Source: Thalassoroseus pseudoceratinae
Lineage (GTDB): Bacteria; Planctomycetota; Planctomycetia; Planctomycetales; Planctomycetaceae
Length of the DNA stretch: 64,000 nt
Assembly: GCF_011634775.1 (NCBI RefSeq)
Contig: NZ_JAALXT010000006.1
Span: 65,001-129,000 of the forward strand
Direction of reading: 5' to 3'
The notes under the pieces are model-generated. The model saw only the letters and a program-made list of their open reading frames with translations. It searched no databases and was not told the origin of the DNA. Shown here piece after piece: positions 17,731 to 26,702 of the stretch. The position numbers were made by a program, and so were the translations under genes. Each line of letters begins with the position of its first letter. Position 1 is the stretch's first letter.

Positions 17731-18657
17731 ATGTCCACACCGGAACTGTCTCATCGTTCGCTGTGTTTGATCGTCAATGGAAAGTGTCGGGATGATGCGG
17801 AACTCATTCGCGTCATCGATTTACTGAAGTCGCAAAATCGTCGGATCGAAGTCAACTTCACGAAGCAAGCTGGAGATGCCTTCACGCTGGCAAAAGATCG
17901 TTGCCAATCCAATTGGGATGCCATCGTCGCGGTCGGCGGGGATGGAACCGCCAATGAGGTCGCTCAGGGCATGCTCAGTGCGGAAGACATCCAAGCCGCG
18001 TTTGCACTCATCCCTTATGGCACGGCCAACGATTTCGCCACCGCTTGTGGGATTCCGGCGAACAATCCGGATGTGGCCATCGAAATGCTCGACAAAGCCC
18101 CACGGAAGGCGATCGACGTCGGCAAGGTCAACGATCAGCACTTCATTAATATGGTCAGTTGTGGGTATGGTGCGGAGATCACGGCGGAAACGGCACCGGA
18201 ACTGAAGCAATTGCTCGGCGGGTTTGCGTACTTCGTCACGGGGGTCACGCAGGCGGCCAACATTCAACCACGCACGATCCATGTGACCGCTGATGATTTC
18301 CAATGGTCCGGTGAGGCCCTCGCGATCACCGTCGGCAACGGCCGACAATCCGGCGGTGGCTACAAACTCGCACCCAAAGCCATCATCGACGACGGTTTAC
18401 TCGACGTGACCATCGTCAAAGATTTTCCGCTGATGCAGTATTTCGAAGTGCTGGCAGAACTCAAGGAAATGACCACGCACTTTGAAAGCGAACACCTGAT
18501 TTACCTTCAAACCGATCGCTTGTCGGTCGAAGCTCCCGACGGTTTGCAGTTCAACCTCGACGGTGAACCGGGCGAAGACAAACATCTGGAGTTTGAATTG
18601 CTACCACGTCGCCTGCCCTGTTACCTACCAATTCGGGCTCCATTTCAGGGCCTTTAG
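17731..18657 (+). CDS. YegS-like lipid kinase
   Basis: 308 residues. The diacylglycerol/sphingosine-kinase catalytic motif GGDGTANEVAQG is at about residues 69-80, followed by LIPYGTANDFATACGIP, both diagnostic of the DAGK_cat/YegS family. The C-terminal beta-sandwich follows with VGNGRQSGGGYKLAPKA and DDGLLDVTIV. The enzyme phosphorylates a lipid hydroxyl (phosphatidylglycerol or diacylglycerol in relatives) at the inner membrane. It begins 9 nt after the PhoD-like gene, so the two are probably cotranscribed. Confidence 0.9.
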   Translation: MSTPELSHRSLCLIVNGKCRDDAELIRVIDLLKSQNRRIEVNFTKQAGDAFTLAKDRCQSNWDAIVAVGGDGTANEVAQGMLSAEDIQAAFALIPYGTANDFATACGIPANNPDVAIEMLDKAPRKAIDVGKVNDQHFINMVSCGYGAEITAETAPELKQLLGGFAYFVTGVTQAANIQPRTIHVTADDFQWSGEALAITVGNGRQSGGGYKLAPKAIIDDGLLDVTIVKDFPLMQYFEVLAELKEMTTHFESEHLIYLQTDRLSVEAPDGLQFNLDGEPGEDKHLEFELLPRRLPCYLPIRAPFQGL

Positions 18658-18821
18658 AACGAACACGTGGCATCGGATTTCGCTATCAAACGGAAAATCG
18701 CAGCGGGAACGAAACTCAAAATCCTCAGACGTACACTCAAATTCCTCCGTGAAGCCGTTAAACTTCCCGCCATCTGCGGTTACACTGATGGACCGAACCT
18801 CGAAACCATTGAGGAATTCTC

Positions 18822-19760
18822 ATGGAAATCATCTTGGCGAACCCACGCGGCTTTTGTGCCGGCGTGAACATGGCCATCGACTGCCTCGACGAAGCGATCC
18901 GCATGTTTGGATCGGAGATTTACGTCTACCACGAAATTGTGCACAACAAATATGTGGTCGAACGCTTCACGAAACAAGGCGTGACCTTCGTGAACGATGT
19001 CAGCGAAGTTCCCGAAGGTTCGATTCTGCTCTACAGCGCCCACGGCGTTTCTCCGGAAATCCGCAACCAATCTCGTGAGCGGAAGTTACAGACCATCGAC
19101 GCCACTTGTCCGCTCGTGACGAAAGTCCACTTGGAAGCCATCCGATACGCGCGCGGCGGATACCACATCTTGCTGATCGGTCATGAAGGCCACGACGAAG
19201 TCATCGGCACGATGGGCGAAGCTCCGGAGAGCATTACGCTAGTCGAAACTCCGGAGGAGGTCGCGGAACTTCCATTTGGCCCAGACGACAAACTTGCGTA
19301 TCTCACGCAAACGACGCTGAGCGTGACCGAAGCCGGTGCGGTGATCGATGCGTTGGTCGAGCGGTATCCGCACATCGAATCGCCCCCGAAAGGCGATATT
19401 TGCTATGCGACCACCAACCGGCAAGACGCCATCTCCCAACTGGCTCCCCAGGCGGATTTGGTCCTAGTTTTGGGAAGCCAAAACAGCTCGAACAGTCGCC
19501 GCTTGAAAGAAATCGGCGAAGCTGTCGGGAAACCGTCGTACCTCATCGACACCGCCAGCGAACTCCGGCCGGAGTGGTTTGAAGGCATTAACACGGTGCT
19601 GATTTCCGCTGGGGCGAGTGCGCCGGAGGTCGTCGTAGAAGAAGTCGTCGATCACCTTGTGAAGACGTTCAACGCGACCATGCGGGAAGAAGTGATCCGT
19701 GAGGAACATGTTCATTTCCCGTTGCCGAAAGAATTGCGTCGCCTGCAAGTCACGAACTGA
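18822..19760 (+). CDS. ispH: 4-hydroxy-3-methylbut-2-enyl diphosphate reductase
   Basis: 312 residues, the usual IspH length. It performs the last step of the MEP isoprenoid pathway, reducing HMBPP to IPP and DMAPP with a [4Fe-4S] cluster. The three cluster cysteines are in the expected places: Cys12 (RGFCAGV), Cys96 (DATCPLV) and Cys194 (GDICYATTNRQ). The conserved catalytic Glu region sits in GHEGHDEVIGTMGE. The start is supported by GAGG 10 nt upstream. The gene is single, with a 164-nt leader. Confidence 0.97.
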   Translation: MEIILANPRGFCAGVNMAIDCLDEAIRMFGSEIYVYHEIVHNKYVVERFTKQGVTFVNDVSEVPEGSILLYSAHGVSPEIRNQSRERKLQTIDATCPLVTKVHLEAIRYARGGYHILLIGHEGHDEVIGTMGEAPESITLVETPEEVAELPFGPDDKLAYLTQTTLSVTEAGAVIDALVERYPHIESPPKGDICYATTNRQDAISQLAPQADLVLVLGSQNSSNSRRLKEIGEAVGKPSYLIDTASELRPEWFEGINTVLISAGASAPEVVVEEVVDHLVKTFNATMREEVIREEHVHFPLPKELRRLQVTN

Positions 19761-19882
19761 CAACGCTTGCAAGAGTCGGCTGCCGATCGTAGCATCAGAC
19801 ATCAACAGACGCTGATTTCAACCCCACCGACTCGCAGGGGACTGATCGACCGTTCGCACTCCCAGCGGAATTGTGAACCCGA

Positions 19883-20137
19883 TCAGTCTGTTTTCTTCAG
19901 AATTCGATATCCGAGCAGCAACAGCATGGTGCCGCCGATCGCCATGGCAAAGCTCCGGATGTCGAAGCCATCCACGGTGCCCCATCCGAGTCGCGTGCCG
20001 ATAAATCCACCGACAAATGCACCAGCGACTCCCAATAGAATCGTCACCAGACAACCACCAGGATCATCGCCTGGCATCAATAATTTCCCCAACGCGCCGG
20101 CAATCAATCCAAAAATCGCCCAGTACAGAAATGCCAT
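19883..20137 (-). CDS. GlsB/YeaQ/YmgE family small membrane protein
   Basis: 84 residues with three hydrophobic helices and the Gly-rich pattern of the transglycosylase-associated/GlsB family: WAIFGLIAGALGKLLMPGDDPGG, then LGVAGAFVGGFIGTRLGW. Family members are inner-membrane proteins linked to general or acid stress in enterobacteria; the mechanism is unknown. AAGGA lies about 10 nt before the ATG. It is convergent with ispH. Confidence 0.92.
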   Translation of the reverse strand: MAFLYWAIFGLIAGALGKLLMPGDDPGGCLVTILLGVAGAFVGGFIGTRLGWGTVDGFDIRSFAMAIGGTMLLLLGYRILKKTD

Positions 20138-20341
20138 CGGTTTCGTGTCCTTCTTTTATGGTGATACGTAAAAATTCTCGGTTCCCAGGACAAGAAGCAA
20201 CTTGCGCTCCGAGATTTCCAAAAATCTCGTTGGAACAATCACCAAACAGAATCACTCACAATAACCTGTTGATATCGAAGAAGATGCGCTCAAGAACCGA
20301 ATCAACACGAACACTATTTCGACATTGAATAGAGATTTCTT

Positions 20342-21520
20342 ATGCAGGTTTTCGGTCGGCATTATCAGAACGGTGAACCGATTCGAGTCACCTTGAACGC
20401 TGGACGCATTCGACGCGTCGATCCGGTGTGGCCGGATGACTCCACCGCCGATTGGCCATGGATCGCGCCGGGTTTGTTCGATTTGCAGATCAACGGACAC
20501 TCCGGCACGTGGTTCAGCCAGGAGAATTTGTCCGCGGACGACGTTTGTTTGGTGGTCGAGAAGTATCTGGCTCACGGGGTGACTCGTCTTTGTCCCACGT
20601 TGATTACCAACTCGTTCGAAGCTCTCCGCGATGGATTTTCCGCAGTCGCCGAAGCGTGTGATCGGCACGAGTGGGTCGATCGCATGGTGCCCGGTTGCCA
20701 TTTGGAAGGCCCCTACATTGCCGCCGAAGATGGTCCTCGCGGTGCGCATCCACTCGAGCACGTCCGCCCCGCCGATTGGGACGAGTTCACGGAGTGGCAG
20801 AAGGCCTCCGGTAACCGGATTCGATTGGTGACGGTCGCGCCGGATCAAGAGAACATCGTCCCGTTCATTCGACAAGCGGTGGAATCGAGTGTGGTTATTT
20901 CGATCGGTCACACCGGTGCCACTCCCGAGCAGATCGAAGCCGCCGTCGATGCCGGGGCCACGATGAGCACGCATCTCGGCAACGGTGCCCACGGCACACT
21001 GCGACGACACCCGAACTACCTTTGGGAGCAACTTGGAGATTCTCGCTTGTGGGCGGGGATTATCACCGATGGACACCACCTTCCCGCCAGCGTGGTGCGG
21101 TCGATCATTACGGCTAAGGGCGTTGATCGGACGATCATCACTTGTGACGCGTCCGGGCTCGCCGGTTGTCCGCCGGGAGTGTACGAGGAAGGTGCCGTGG
21201 CGATGGAAGTCTTGGAAGACGGACGGCTCGTGGTCGCCGGTCAACGGCAGTATCTTGCCGGTTCGGGACAGGAAACTGATCACTGCGTTGCCACCGCGAT
21301 GAAGATGGCTCCACTCACTCTCGGTCAAGCCATCGACATGACCAGCCGCAACCCCGCCCTGCTGCTCGGCTATGAAGAATGTCGTCTCCGCCGTGGTTCC
21401 CGTGCGGATCTCGTGTTGTTCAACTGGCAACCCGGCGGCACGTTCGACACCGTCGCGACTTTCCTCGCCGGTGAGTTAAAATACGGCGAAGTCCCAGAAC
21501 CCGCTACGATCACGAGTTAA
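20342..21520 (+). CDS. nagA: N-acetylglucosamine-6-phosphate deacetylase-like amidohydrolase
   Basis: 392 residues. The amidohydrolase TIM-barrel landmarks of NagA are present: APGLFDLQINGHSG, the metal/phosphate segment HLEGPYIAAEDGPRGAH, SIGHTGATPEQ, STHLGNGAHG, GIITDGHHLP and ITCDASGLAG. NagA removes the acetyl group of GlcNAc-6-phosphate in amino-sugar catabolism and cell-wall recycling. The motif usually written THLFNAM is THLGNGAHG here, so substrate preference may differ. A secreted SGNH-type esterase gene follows within 20 nt and may be in the same transcript. Confidence 0.85.
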   Translation: MQVFGRHYQNGEPIRVTLNAGRIRRVDPVWPDDSTADWPWIAPGLFDLQINGHSGTWFSQENLSADDVCLVVEKYLAHGVTRLCPTLITNSFEALRDGFSAVAEACDRHEWVDRMVPGCHLEGPYIAAEDGPRGAHPLEHVRPADWDEFTEWQKASGNRIRLVTVAPDQENIVPFIRQAVESSVVISIGHTGATPEQIEAAVDAGATMSTHLGNGAHGTLRRHPNYLWEQLGDSRLWAGIITDGHHLPASVVRSIITAKGVDRTIITCDASGLAGCPPGVYEEGAVAMEVLEDGRLVVAGQRQYLAGSGQETDHCVATAMKMAPLTLGQAIDMTSRNPALLLGYEECRLRRGSRADLVLFNWQPGGTFDTVATFLAGELKYGEVPEPATITS

Positions 21521-21540
21521 CTGCTTTAGAAAGTCCTCCC

Positions 21541-22329
21541 ATGCGATTCCTCAAAGGTGTTTCGGTCCTCACACTGACAGCATTACTGTGCTTGCATGTC
21601 ACGAACCTCGTCGCAGAGGACGAAAGTGCAAGTTCCTACAGCGGACCGAAAGAAAAGCTCCATGTCTATCTGTTGATTGGTCAATCCAACATGGCCGGGC
21701 GAGCACCGTTCAGTGACGAGCAGTCGGGAGCCATCGCCGGTTGCTATCTGCTCAATGGTGACGATCAATGGGAGCCTGCCAAGAATCCGTTCAATCGCTA
21801 TTCCACCATTCGCAAATCCCTGAGCATGCAGAAGATGAATCCGGGTTACGGGTTTGTTGAGATGATGTCAAAGGCCAAGAAAGACGCCACCATTGGCCTC
21901 GTTGTGAATGCCAAAGGCGGAACGAAGATTGAGCAATGGGCGAAGGGCACACAGTTCTACAAGGAAGCTGTCCGGCGGGCGAAAGAAGCTCAGAAGACCG
22001 GCACGCTCAAAGGAATTCTTTGGCATCAAGGTGAAGGCAACGGCAGCAACCCCGAAGGCTATCTGAAGAAACTCGAAACCTTGATCACAGATCTTCGGAC
22101 CGACCTCGGCAATGAAGAGCTTCCGTTTGTCGCCGGGCAAGTTCAGAATCTCCCGCCGATTAACGATCAAATCGCCGAACTCCCCGCAACCGTCCCGCAC
22201 ACCGGCTTCGCCAGTTCCAAAGGTCTCAAAACCATGGACCGCTGGCACTTCGACACCCCCAGCATGCAAAAACTCGGCCAACGCTACGCCCAAGAAATGC
22301 TCAAGATTGAAGCCAAGCAAAAGAAGTAA
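21541..22329 (+). CDS. secreted sialate O-acetylesterase-like SGNH hydrolase
   Basis: 262 residues with a signal peptide (cut near NLVA|ED, residue 25). The catalytic Ser block LLIGQSNMAGRAP and the C-terminal Asp-x-x-His motif (DRWHFDTPS) are those of the sialate O-acetylesterase/acetylxylan esterase (DUF303) family. LWHQGEGN supplies the oxyanion-region residues. It should deacetylate a carbohydrate outside the cytoplasm. Its position directly behind the NagA-like gene suggests a link to breakdown of acetylated sugars, which is an inference. Confidence 0.88.
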   Translation: MRFLKGVSVLTLTALLCLHVTNLVAEDESASSYSGPKEKLHVYLLIGQSNMAGRAPFSDEQSGAIAGCYLLNGDDQWEPAKNPFNRYSTIRKSLSMQKMNPGYGFVEMMSKAKKDATIGLVVNAKGGTKIEQWAKGTQFYKEAVRRAKEAQKTGTLKGILWHQGEGNGSNPEGYLKKLETLITDLRTDLGNEELPFVAGQVQNLPPINDQIAELPATVPHTGFASSKGLKTMDRWHFDTPSMQKLGQRYAQEMLKIEAKQKK

Positions 22330-22370
22330 TCGGTAGTCGGCAAGTAGAGACAACTCTACACAAAGAACAC

Positions 22371-22406
22371 CGCAGGCAGGGTTACGCTACGTCAACCCTG
22401 CCTGCG
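22371..22406. terminator. hairpin between convergent genes
   Basis: CGCAGGCAGGGTT (22371-22383) pairs perfectly with AACCCTGCCTGCG (22394-22406), a 13-bp stem with a 10-nt loop. It sits between the stop codons of two convergent genes. There is no long U-run on either side. Confidence 0.6.
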
Positions 22407-22409
22407 TGA

Positions 22410-23723
22410 CTAGTTTTCGGCCAAGTCGAGGCATAGGCACTCTTTGTCGTTGCGAAGGTAGACTTTGCGGTTGGCCCATGCTGGTGGACACCATACGACG
22501 TCTCGTCCGAATGCGTTGTTGGTTGGCTCGATGACTTTGACGCGGTCGATTTCTTCGTAGCCTTGGCGGGAGAGCTTTGCGATGAGAAGTTCACCGTGTT
22601 CATTGAACATCCAGAACTTCTCAGCATTCTTGACGATGAATGCCGTTGCCGAGTTCGAGGGGCGTTTTGTGTTGACGGGCTCTCCGGATTGCCACAGGCG
22701 ATCGCCGGTTTTCAACTCCACACCGTACATCAACCCGTTCTGATCGAAACCGTATAGAGTGCCGTCTCCCAGGAACGGTTGCACGTTGACTGGCGAAATC
22801 GCTTTTTTCGACCGATCTCGCCAGAGTGGTTTCGCTGCGGGCTTGGTTTCGTCTAGCTCGATAAGAATGTTGTTGTTCGAGAAACTGCCGGCAAATAACA
22901 GATTGTCTTCGATGACGGGGGTCATGATCGCGGCACCGTTTGTGGCTTCATATGGAACCGACCAGTAAAGCTCTCCGGTTTCCGGATCGACAGACGCAAC
23001 AGCCGATGGGTGAAATAGGATCAACTGTCGAACACCGCCGGCGTCAATTATGGACGGTGGAACATAACCGGTTTGAGGGGTTTTGAGGGCCCGCCAAATT
23101 TCTCGTCCCGTGTCCTTGTCGAAAGCCACTGCATGAGCGTCTCGGCCGCCAACCACGCAAATCAGTTTTTGGCCGTCGATCAACGGATGAGCCGCGAACC
23201 CCCAGAGTGGCGTTTTGGCTTGATACTCGTTCGGGAAATTCTTGGACCACACCACTTCCCCGGTCTGGGCATTCAAACAATACAAATCGCCCTCAGCCCC
23301 AAGTGTGTAAACCTTGCCGGCGTGAACGTTGGGCGTGCAGCGTGGTCCTGCGGGATAGGAAACGCGATACCGCACCGGGTATTCGTGCTTCCAAATTTCT
23401 TTTCCAGTGGCCTCATTCAAGCAGAGGACTCGTTCGGTTCCCGAGAACTGCTTACGATCGAAATTGTCGACCTTCACATTTTCTTTCGTCACGTAATCCA
23501 TCACGTAGACTCGGCCATTAGCCACCGCCGGTCCGGAATACCCGCCAGCGATCGGAACCCGCCACACGACTCGCGGGCCTCCTTCCGGAAACGTTTGCAG
23601 AAGTCCGTCTTCTCGCCACACGTTGTCACGATTCGGCCCCATCCACTGCGGCCAATCGTCGGCATGGAGACTGGTTGTCATGAACACCACAAAGCAGACC
23701 GGCAGAAGTTTGGAGAACAACAT
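22410..23723 (-). CDS. secreted PQQ-like beta-propeller protein
   Basis: 437 residues from the ATG at 23723, which starts a clean signal peptide (MLFSKLLPVCFVVFMTTSLHA); the ATG at 23750 would add nine charged residues. The mature protein starts DDWPQWMGPNRDNVWREDGLL and continues with PQQ-type propeller blades (VYVMDYVTKE, RVLCLNEATGKEIWKHEY, LYCLNAQTGEVVW, AVAFDKDTGREIWRA, ASVDPETGELYWSV). Planctomycetes have many such 'WPQWRGP' proteins. Whether it binds PQQ is unknown; it is more likely a periplasmic binding or scaffold propeller. Confidence 0.9.
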   Translation of the reverse strand: MLFSKLLPVCFVVFMTTSLHADDWPQWMGPNRDNVWREDGLLQTFPEGGPRVVWRVPIAGGYSGPAVANGRVYVMDYVTKENVKVDNFDRKQFSGTERVLCLNEATGKEIWKHEYPVRYRVSYPAGPRCTPNVHAGKVYTLGAEGDLYCLNAQTGEVVWSKNFPNEYQAKTPLWGFAAHPLIDGQKLICVVGGRDAHAVAFDKDTGREIWRALKTPQTGYVPPSIIDAGGVRQLILFHPSAVASVDPETGELYWSVPYEATNGAAIMTPVIEDNLLFAGSFSNNNILIELDETKPAAKPLWRDRSKKAISPVNVQPFLGDGTLYGFDQNGLMYGVELKTGDRLWQSGEPVNTKRPSNSATAFIVKNAEKFWMFNEHGELLIAKLSRQGYEEIDRVKVIEPTNNAFGRDVVWCPPAWANRKVYLRNDKECLCLDLAEN

Positions 23724-23994
23724 GGAAGGACTTTCGTGGTCAGGACACAAGGCGGGAAGCGTGTTTGAACGGAGTCAGCAGTAGCCGCCAACGTACCACC
23801 AAGGGTCTTGGAATCCAACTTCGCATCCATTTTCGCCGCTGTGATTACTGTAAGAAAGCCCGAACGTCAGATTCGGACGTTGATCCCATCTGCAAATGGC
23901 GGAAACCTCGTCTTGTCAGAAATCAGCGCGCAAAGTACAGTCCCCCATTCTGAACAACTTCGAATGACCCCGCCCATTTTGCGAGCCGGCACGG

Positions 23995-25044
23995 ATGCTG
24001 CATCGTTTGCGACAATGGTTATGCCCGGACCTTGCCATCGACTTGGGTACCGCGAACACTCTGGTTGCGGTGCATGGGTTCGGTGTATTGGTGAACGAAC
24101 CGTCGGTGGTGGCGTTGCAGAAAGGCAGTCGACGGGTTCTGGGGAAGGGAACAGCCGTCGGAAAACTGGCCAAGCAAATGCTCGGTCGCACGCCGGATTC
24201 CATCACCGCAATTCGTCCGCTACGAGACGGTGTGATTACCGATTTCGAACTCTGTGAGGCGATGCTGCGATACTTTATCCAGAAGGCCCGCAAGAACAGT
24301 CGGGGTCTGCGGCCGCGAGTGGTGATCGCGGTACCGGGTGGCATCACACCGGTCGAAAAACGGGCCGTCTTCAACAGTGCCGAACGCGCCGGAGCCGGTC
24401 GCGTATGGCTGGTCGAAGAATCCAAAGCCGCCGGGATCGGGGCCGGTCTGCCGATCTCCGAACCGATGGCAAGCATGGTCTGCGACATCGGTGGTGGGAC
24501 CACGGAAGTCGCGATTTTCAGTCTGGCGGACATCGCATCGTCGCGATCCATTCGGGTCGGTGGCGATGAACTCGATCAGGCCATCATCGACTACATGAAA
24601 CAACACTTTTCGCTTCGAATTGGTGACCAAACGGCGGAGCAAGTCAAAATTGCCGCCGGGAGTGCGTATCCGCTCGACCAGGAATTGACGGCGGAAGTCA
24701 ACGGTTTGGACACCATCAGCGGTGTGCCTCGCAAGGCCATCGTGACCAGCGAAGAAATCCGCGAGGCATTGCAAGACCCGCTCGAAGCGATTTTGGGCTG
24801 CGTGAAATCGACTATCGAAAGCTGTCACCCCGAACTCGTCGCCGACTTGGCTGACAACGGGTTGATTCTCACCGGTGGCGGAGCACTGTTGCGGAATTTG
24901 GATCAATTTTTGTGGGAACGACTTGGTATCCCCGTGCGGGCAGCGGACGATCCGCTCACGACTGTGGCGCGGGGAACGGCCATCTGCTTGGATCACTTCG
25001 CCCAATGGCGGGACAGTTTGGACTCCGGCGATCGCGACGTATAG
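23995..25044 (+). CDS. mreB: actin-like cell-shape protein MreB
   Basis: 349 residues. The actin-fold nucleotide motifs are present: DLAIDLGTANTLV (phosphate 1), VCDIGGGTTEVAIF (phosphate 2) and LTGGGALLRNLD (adenosine). The N-terminal MLHRLRQWLC can form a short amphipathic helix, as used by MreB to bind the membrane. MreB polymerises under the inner membrane and directs the wall elongation machinery. It is the first gene of mreB-mreC-mreD-PBP2, with mreC starting 14 nt later. The 271-nt gap before it has no other feature and should carry the promoter. Confidence 0.95.
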   Translation: MLHRLRQWLCPDLAIDLGTANTLVAVHGFGVLVNEPSVVALQKGSRRVLGKGTAVGKLAKQMLGRTPDSITAIRPLRDGVITDFELCEAMLRYFIQKARKNSRGLRPRVVIAVPGGITPVEKRAVFNSAERAGAGRVWLVEESKAAGIGAGLPISEPMASMVCDIGGGTTEVAIFSLADIASSRSIRVGGDELDQAIIDYMKQHFSLRIGDQTAEQVKIAAGSAYPLDQELTAEVNGLDTISGVPRKAIVTSEEIREALQDPLEAILGCVKSTIESCHPELVADLADNGLILTGGGALLRNLDQFLWERLGIPVRAADDPLTTVARGTAICLDHFAQWRDSLDSGDRDV

Positions 25045-25058
25045 AGGAGACGCAACCG

Positions 25059-26018
25059 ATGAAAACGGAACTGCGAATCGTCGTGCTGCTTTCGCTCGTG
25101 GCGGTGGGGTTGTTGGCTGCTCCGAAACGGTGGGGGCAAACGCTCAAGCAATCCACGTACGATGCCCTGGAGCCGGGATTGCAAGTTTCCCATTCCACGC
25201 GGGATACGGTCAGTCAATGGATTGAGAATTGGCAACGACCGGCTGGAGTCGATCCACGAGTCGAGCAACTCGCCACCGAGGTGCGTCATTGGCAAGAACA
25301 AAGCCGACGTTGGCAAGCCGAAGCTGCCCAACTCCAAGAGCAGTTGACGCTCACACAGACACAAGGTGTCGCACCCTGGCCCGTCGCAAGTTCGGAACCG
25401 CTGTTCGTACCGGAGATGATCTCCGCGAATGTGCTCAGCCGGGAATCCGGATCGTTGTGGAAGTCGGCCACGCTGATTGATCTCGGCCGCAGTCACGGAC
25501 TGATCGGCGATGAATTGGTCTTGGCGGACGAGTCCACGGTGATCGATCAAGGAACCGATGCAGGTTTGTCGGTGGGACGGTCGGTGTTCGCCGGTCGATG
25601 TGTCGTTGGTCGATTGCTGGAAGTCGGAAGTTCCGTCAGCGTCGTGCAACTGGTCACTGACGAGAAATACCGAGGGCTTGCAAGAATCGTGCGTCGCACC
25701 ACGGATGGATTTGTCTACGGTGCCGAAGGCATTCTCGCTGGCACCGGAGGCGAAACGTGCATTTTGGAGCATGTGCCCGCGACCGAACCGGTCAGCGTGG
25801 GTGATGAAATTTTCTCCGCCAACCCCGATGAAACTGGCGGACATCCGATGTATTACGGGACGATTGTGGAGGCCGAGTTGTCAGCCGATCGTCAAACGTG
25901 GGCGATTCAGATTCAACCTGGATTTTCGCCCGGTTCTGCCTCGCAAGTGACGGTTCTGCGGGAAAAACCCAATCCCCTCCGCACCGCATCCGCCGAGCAA
26001 CCCAAAGCGAACCGTTGA
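25059..26018 (+). CDS. mreC: cell-shape protein MreC
   Basis: 319 residues from the ATG at 25059, which has an AGAGGAG ribosome site; longer in-frame starts fall inside mreB. There is one N-terminal membrane helix (residues 6-22), a coiled coil (about 65-110, TEVRHWQEQSRRWQAEAAQL), and then the MreC beta-barrel domain (LIDLGRSHGLIGDELVLAD, DAGLSVGRSVFAGRCVVGRLL, LVTDEKYRGLARIVR). MreC is periplasmic and activates PBP2/RodA. The sequence is divergent from proteobacterial MreC, but its position and domain order agree. Confidence 0.9.
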   Translation: MKTELRIVVLLSLVAVGLLAAPKRWGQTLKQSTYDALEPGLQVSHSTRDTVSQWIENWQRPAGVDPRVEQLATEVRHWQEQSRRWQAEAAQLQEQLTLTQTQGVAPWPVASSEPLFVPEMISANVLSRESGSLWKSATLIDLGRSHGLIGDELVLADESTVIDQGTDAGLSVGRSVFAGRCVVGRLLEVGSSVSVVQLVTDEKYRGLARIVRRTTDGFVYGAEGILAGTGGETCILEHVPATEPVSVGDEIFSANPDETGGHPMYYGTIVEAELSADRQTWAIQIQPGFSPGSASQVTVLREKPNPLRTASAEQPKANR

Positions 26019-26114
26019 CCCCAGCGTTCGTTTCGACCCGAAACCCAATACCACGGTGAGACCCGCCGACGACACCGAAGACGAGTTCCTCTCAATCGAA
26101 GCGGTGACATAGAG

Positions 26115-26627
26115 ATGCAGCATCTCGGATTTTTACTCCTCATTTACACAGCCTTGGTTTGCCAAGTGACGGGAGTTTTGACCGGTCCCGTCGGACCGCA
26201 TTACCTCGTCTTGGCTGTCGTGACTGCCGGGCTGACGTTACGCGGATGGTCGGCGTATGTCTGGGCAGCGATCGCGGGGTTACTGAGTGATGGCTTGATC
26301 GGTGGTCCGCTGGGAGTCGATATGCTGGTGGGCGTCTGGACGGTTTTCGGAATTCGTCGCTGGTTGGCAAGTCATTCCCAACGTGGCGAATCCGCTGGCA
26401 TGACAGCCACCGTTAGCGTGGCAGCCGTGGCGATCTTCGCAGCATTGTTCTTTTCGCAAACCGCCCGATTACTCATCACCGGTCAGCAATCCGATCATGC
26501 CCAAGTTGTGCTTGCAGTCGCTGCGACGGGATTCTGCACTTTGGCCGTGGTGTTGATTTTCCTATGCGTGCAAGCATTTGTCCGCCGATTGGCCGTCCAA
26601 CCCCTACCCCACGAAATCAATCTGTAA
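26115..26627 (+). CDS. mreD: cell-shape membrane protein MreD
   Basis: 170 residues with about five hydrophobic helices, opening MQHLGFLLLIYTALVCQ and containing GLLSDGLIGGPLGVDMLVGVW, similar to the 'GLLxD' pattern of MreD. MreD is an inner-membrane partner of MreC. The identification rests on the membrane topology and on its place between mreC and PBP2, because MreD sequences are poorly conserved. A 96-nt spacer separates it from mreC. Confidence 0.82.
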   Translation: MQHLGFLLLIYTALVCQVTGVLTGPVGPHYLVLAVVTAGLTLRGWSAYVWAAIAGLLSDGLIGGPLGVDMLVGVWTVFGIRRWLASHSQRGESAGMTATVSVAAVAIFAALFFSQTARLLITGQQSDHAQVVLAVAATGFCTLAVVLIFLCVQAFVRRLAVQPLPHEINL

Positions 26628-26702
26628 GCGATTCCACGTTGCCGATGAAGCCCCCACGGGATCACGCTCCGCGACTCCCGCTTTCGACAGACATCACCAC
26701 CG

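Noticed and set aside
20252-21430. A 392-codon open frame antisense to the NagA-like gene
   Set aside because: It lies wholly opposite a gene with clear conserved motifs. Its composition is typical of antisense frames in high-GC3 genes, and it has no recognisable domain.
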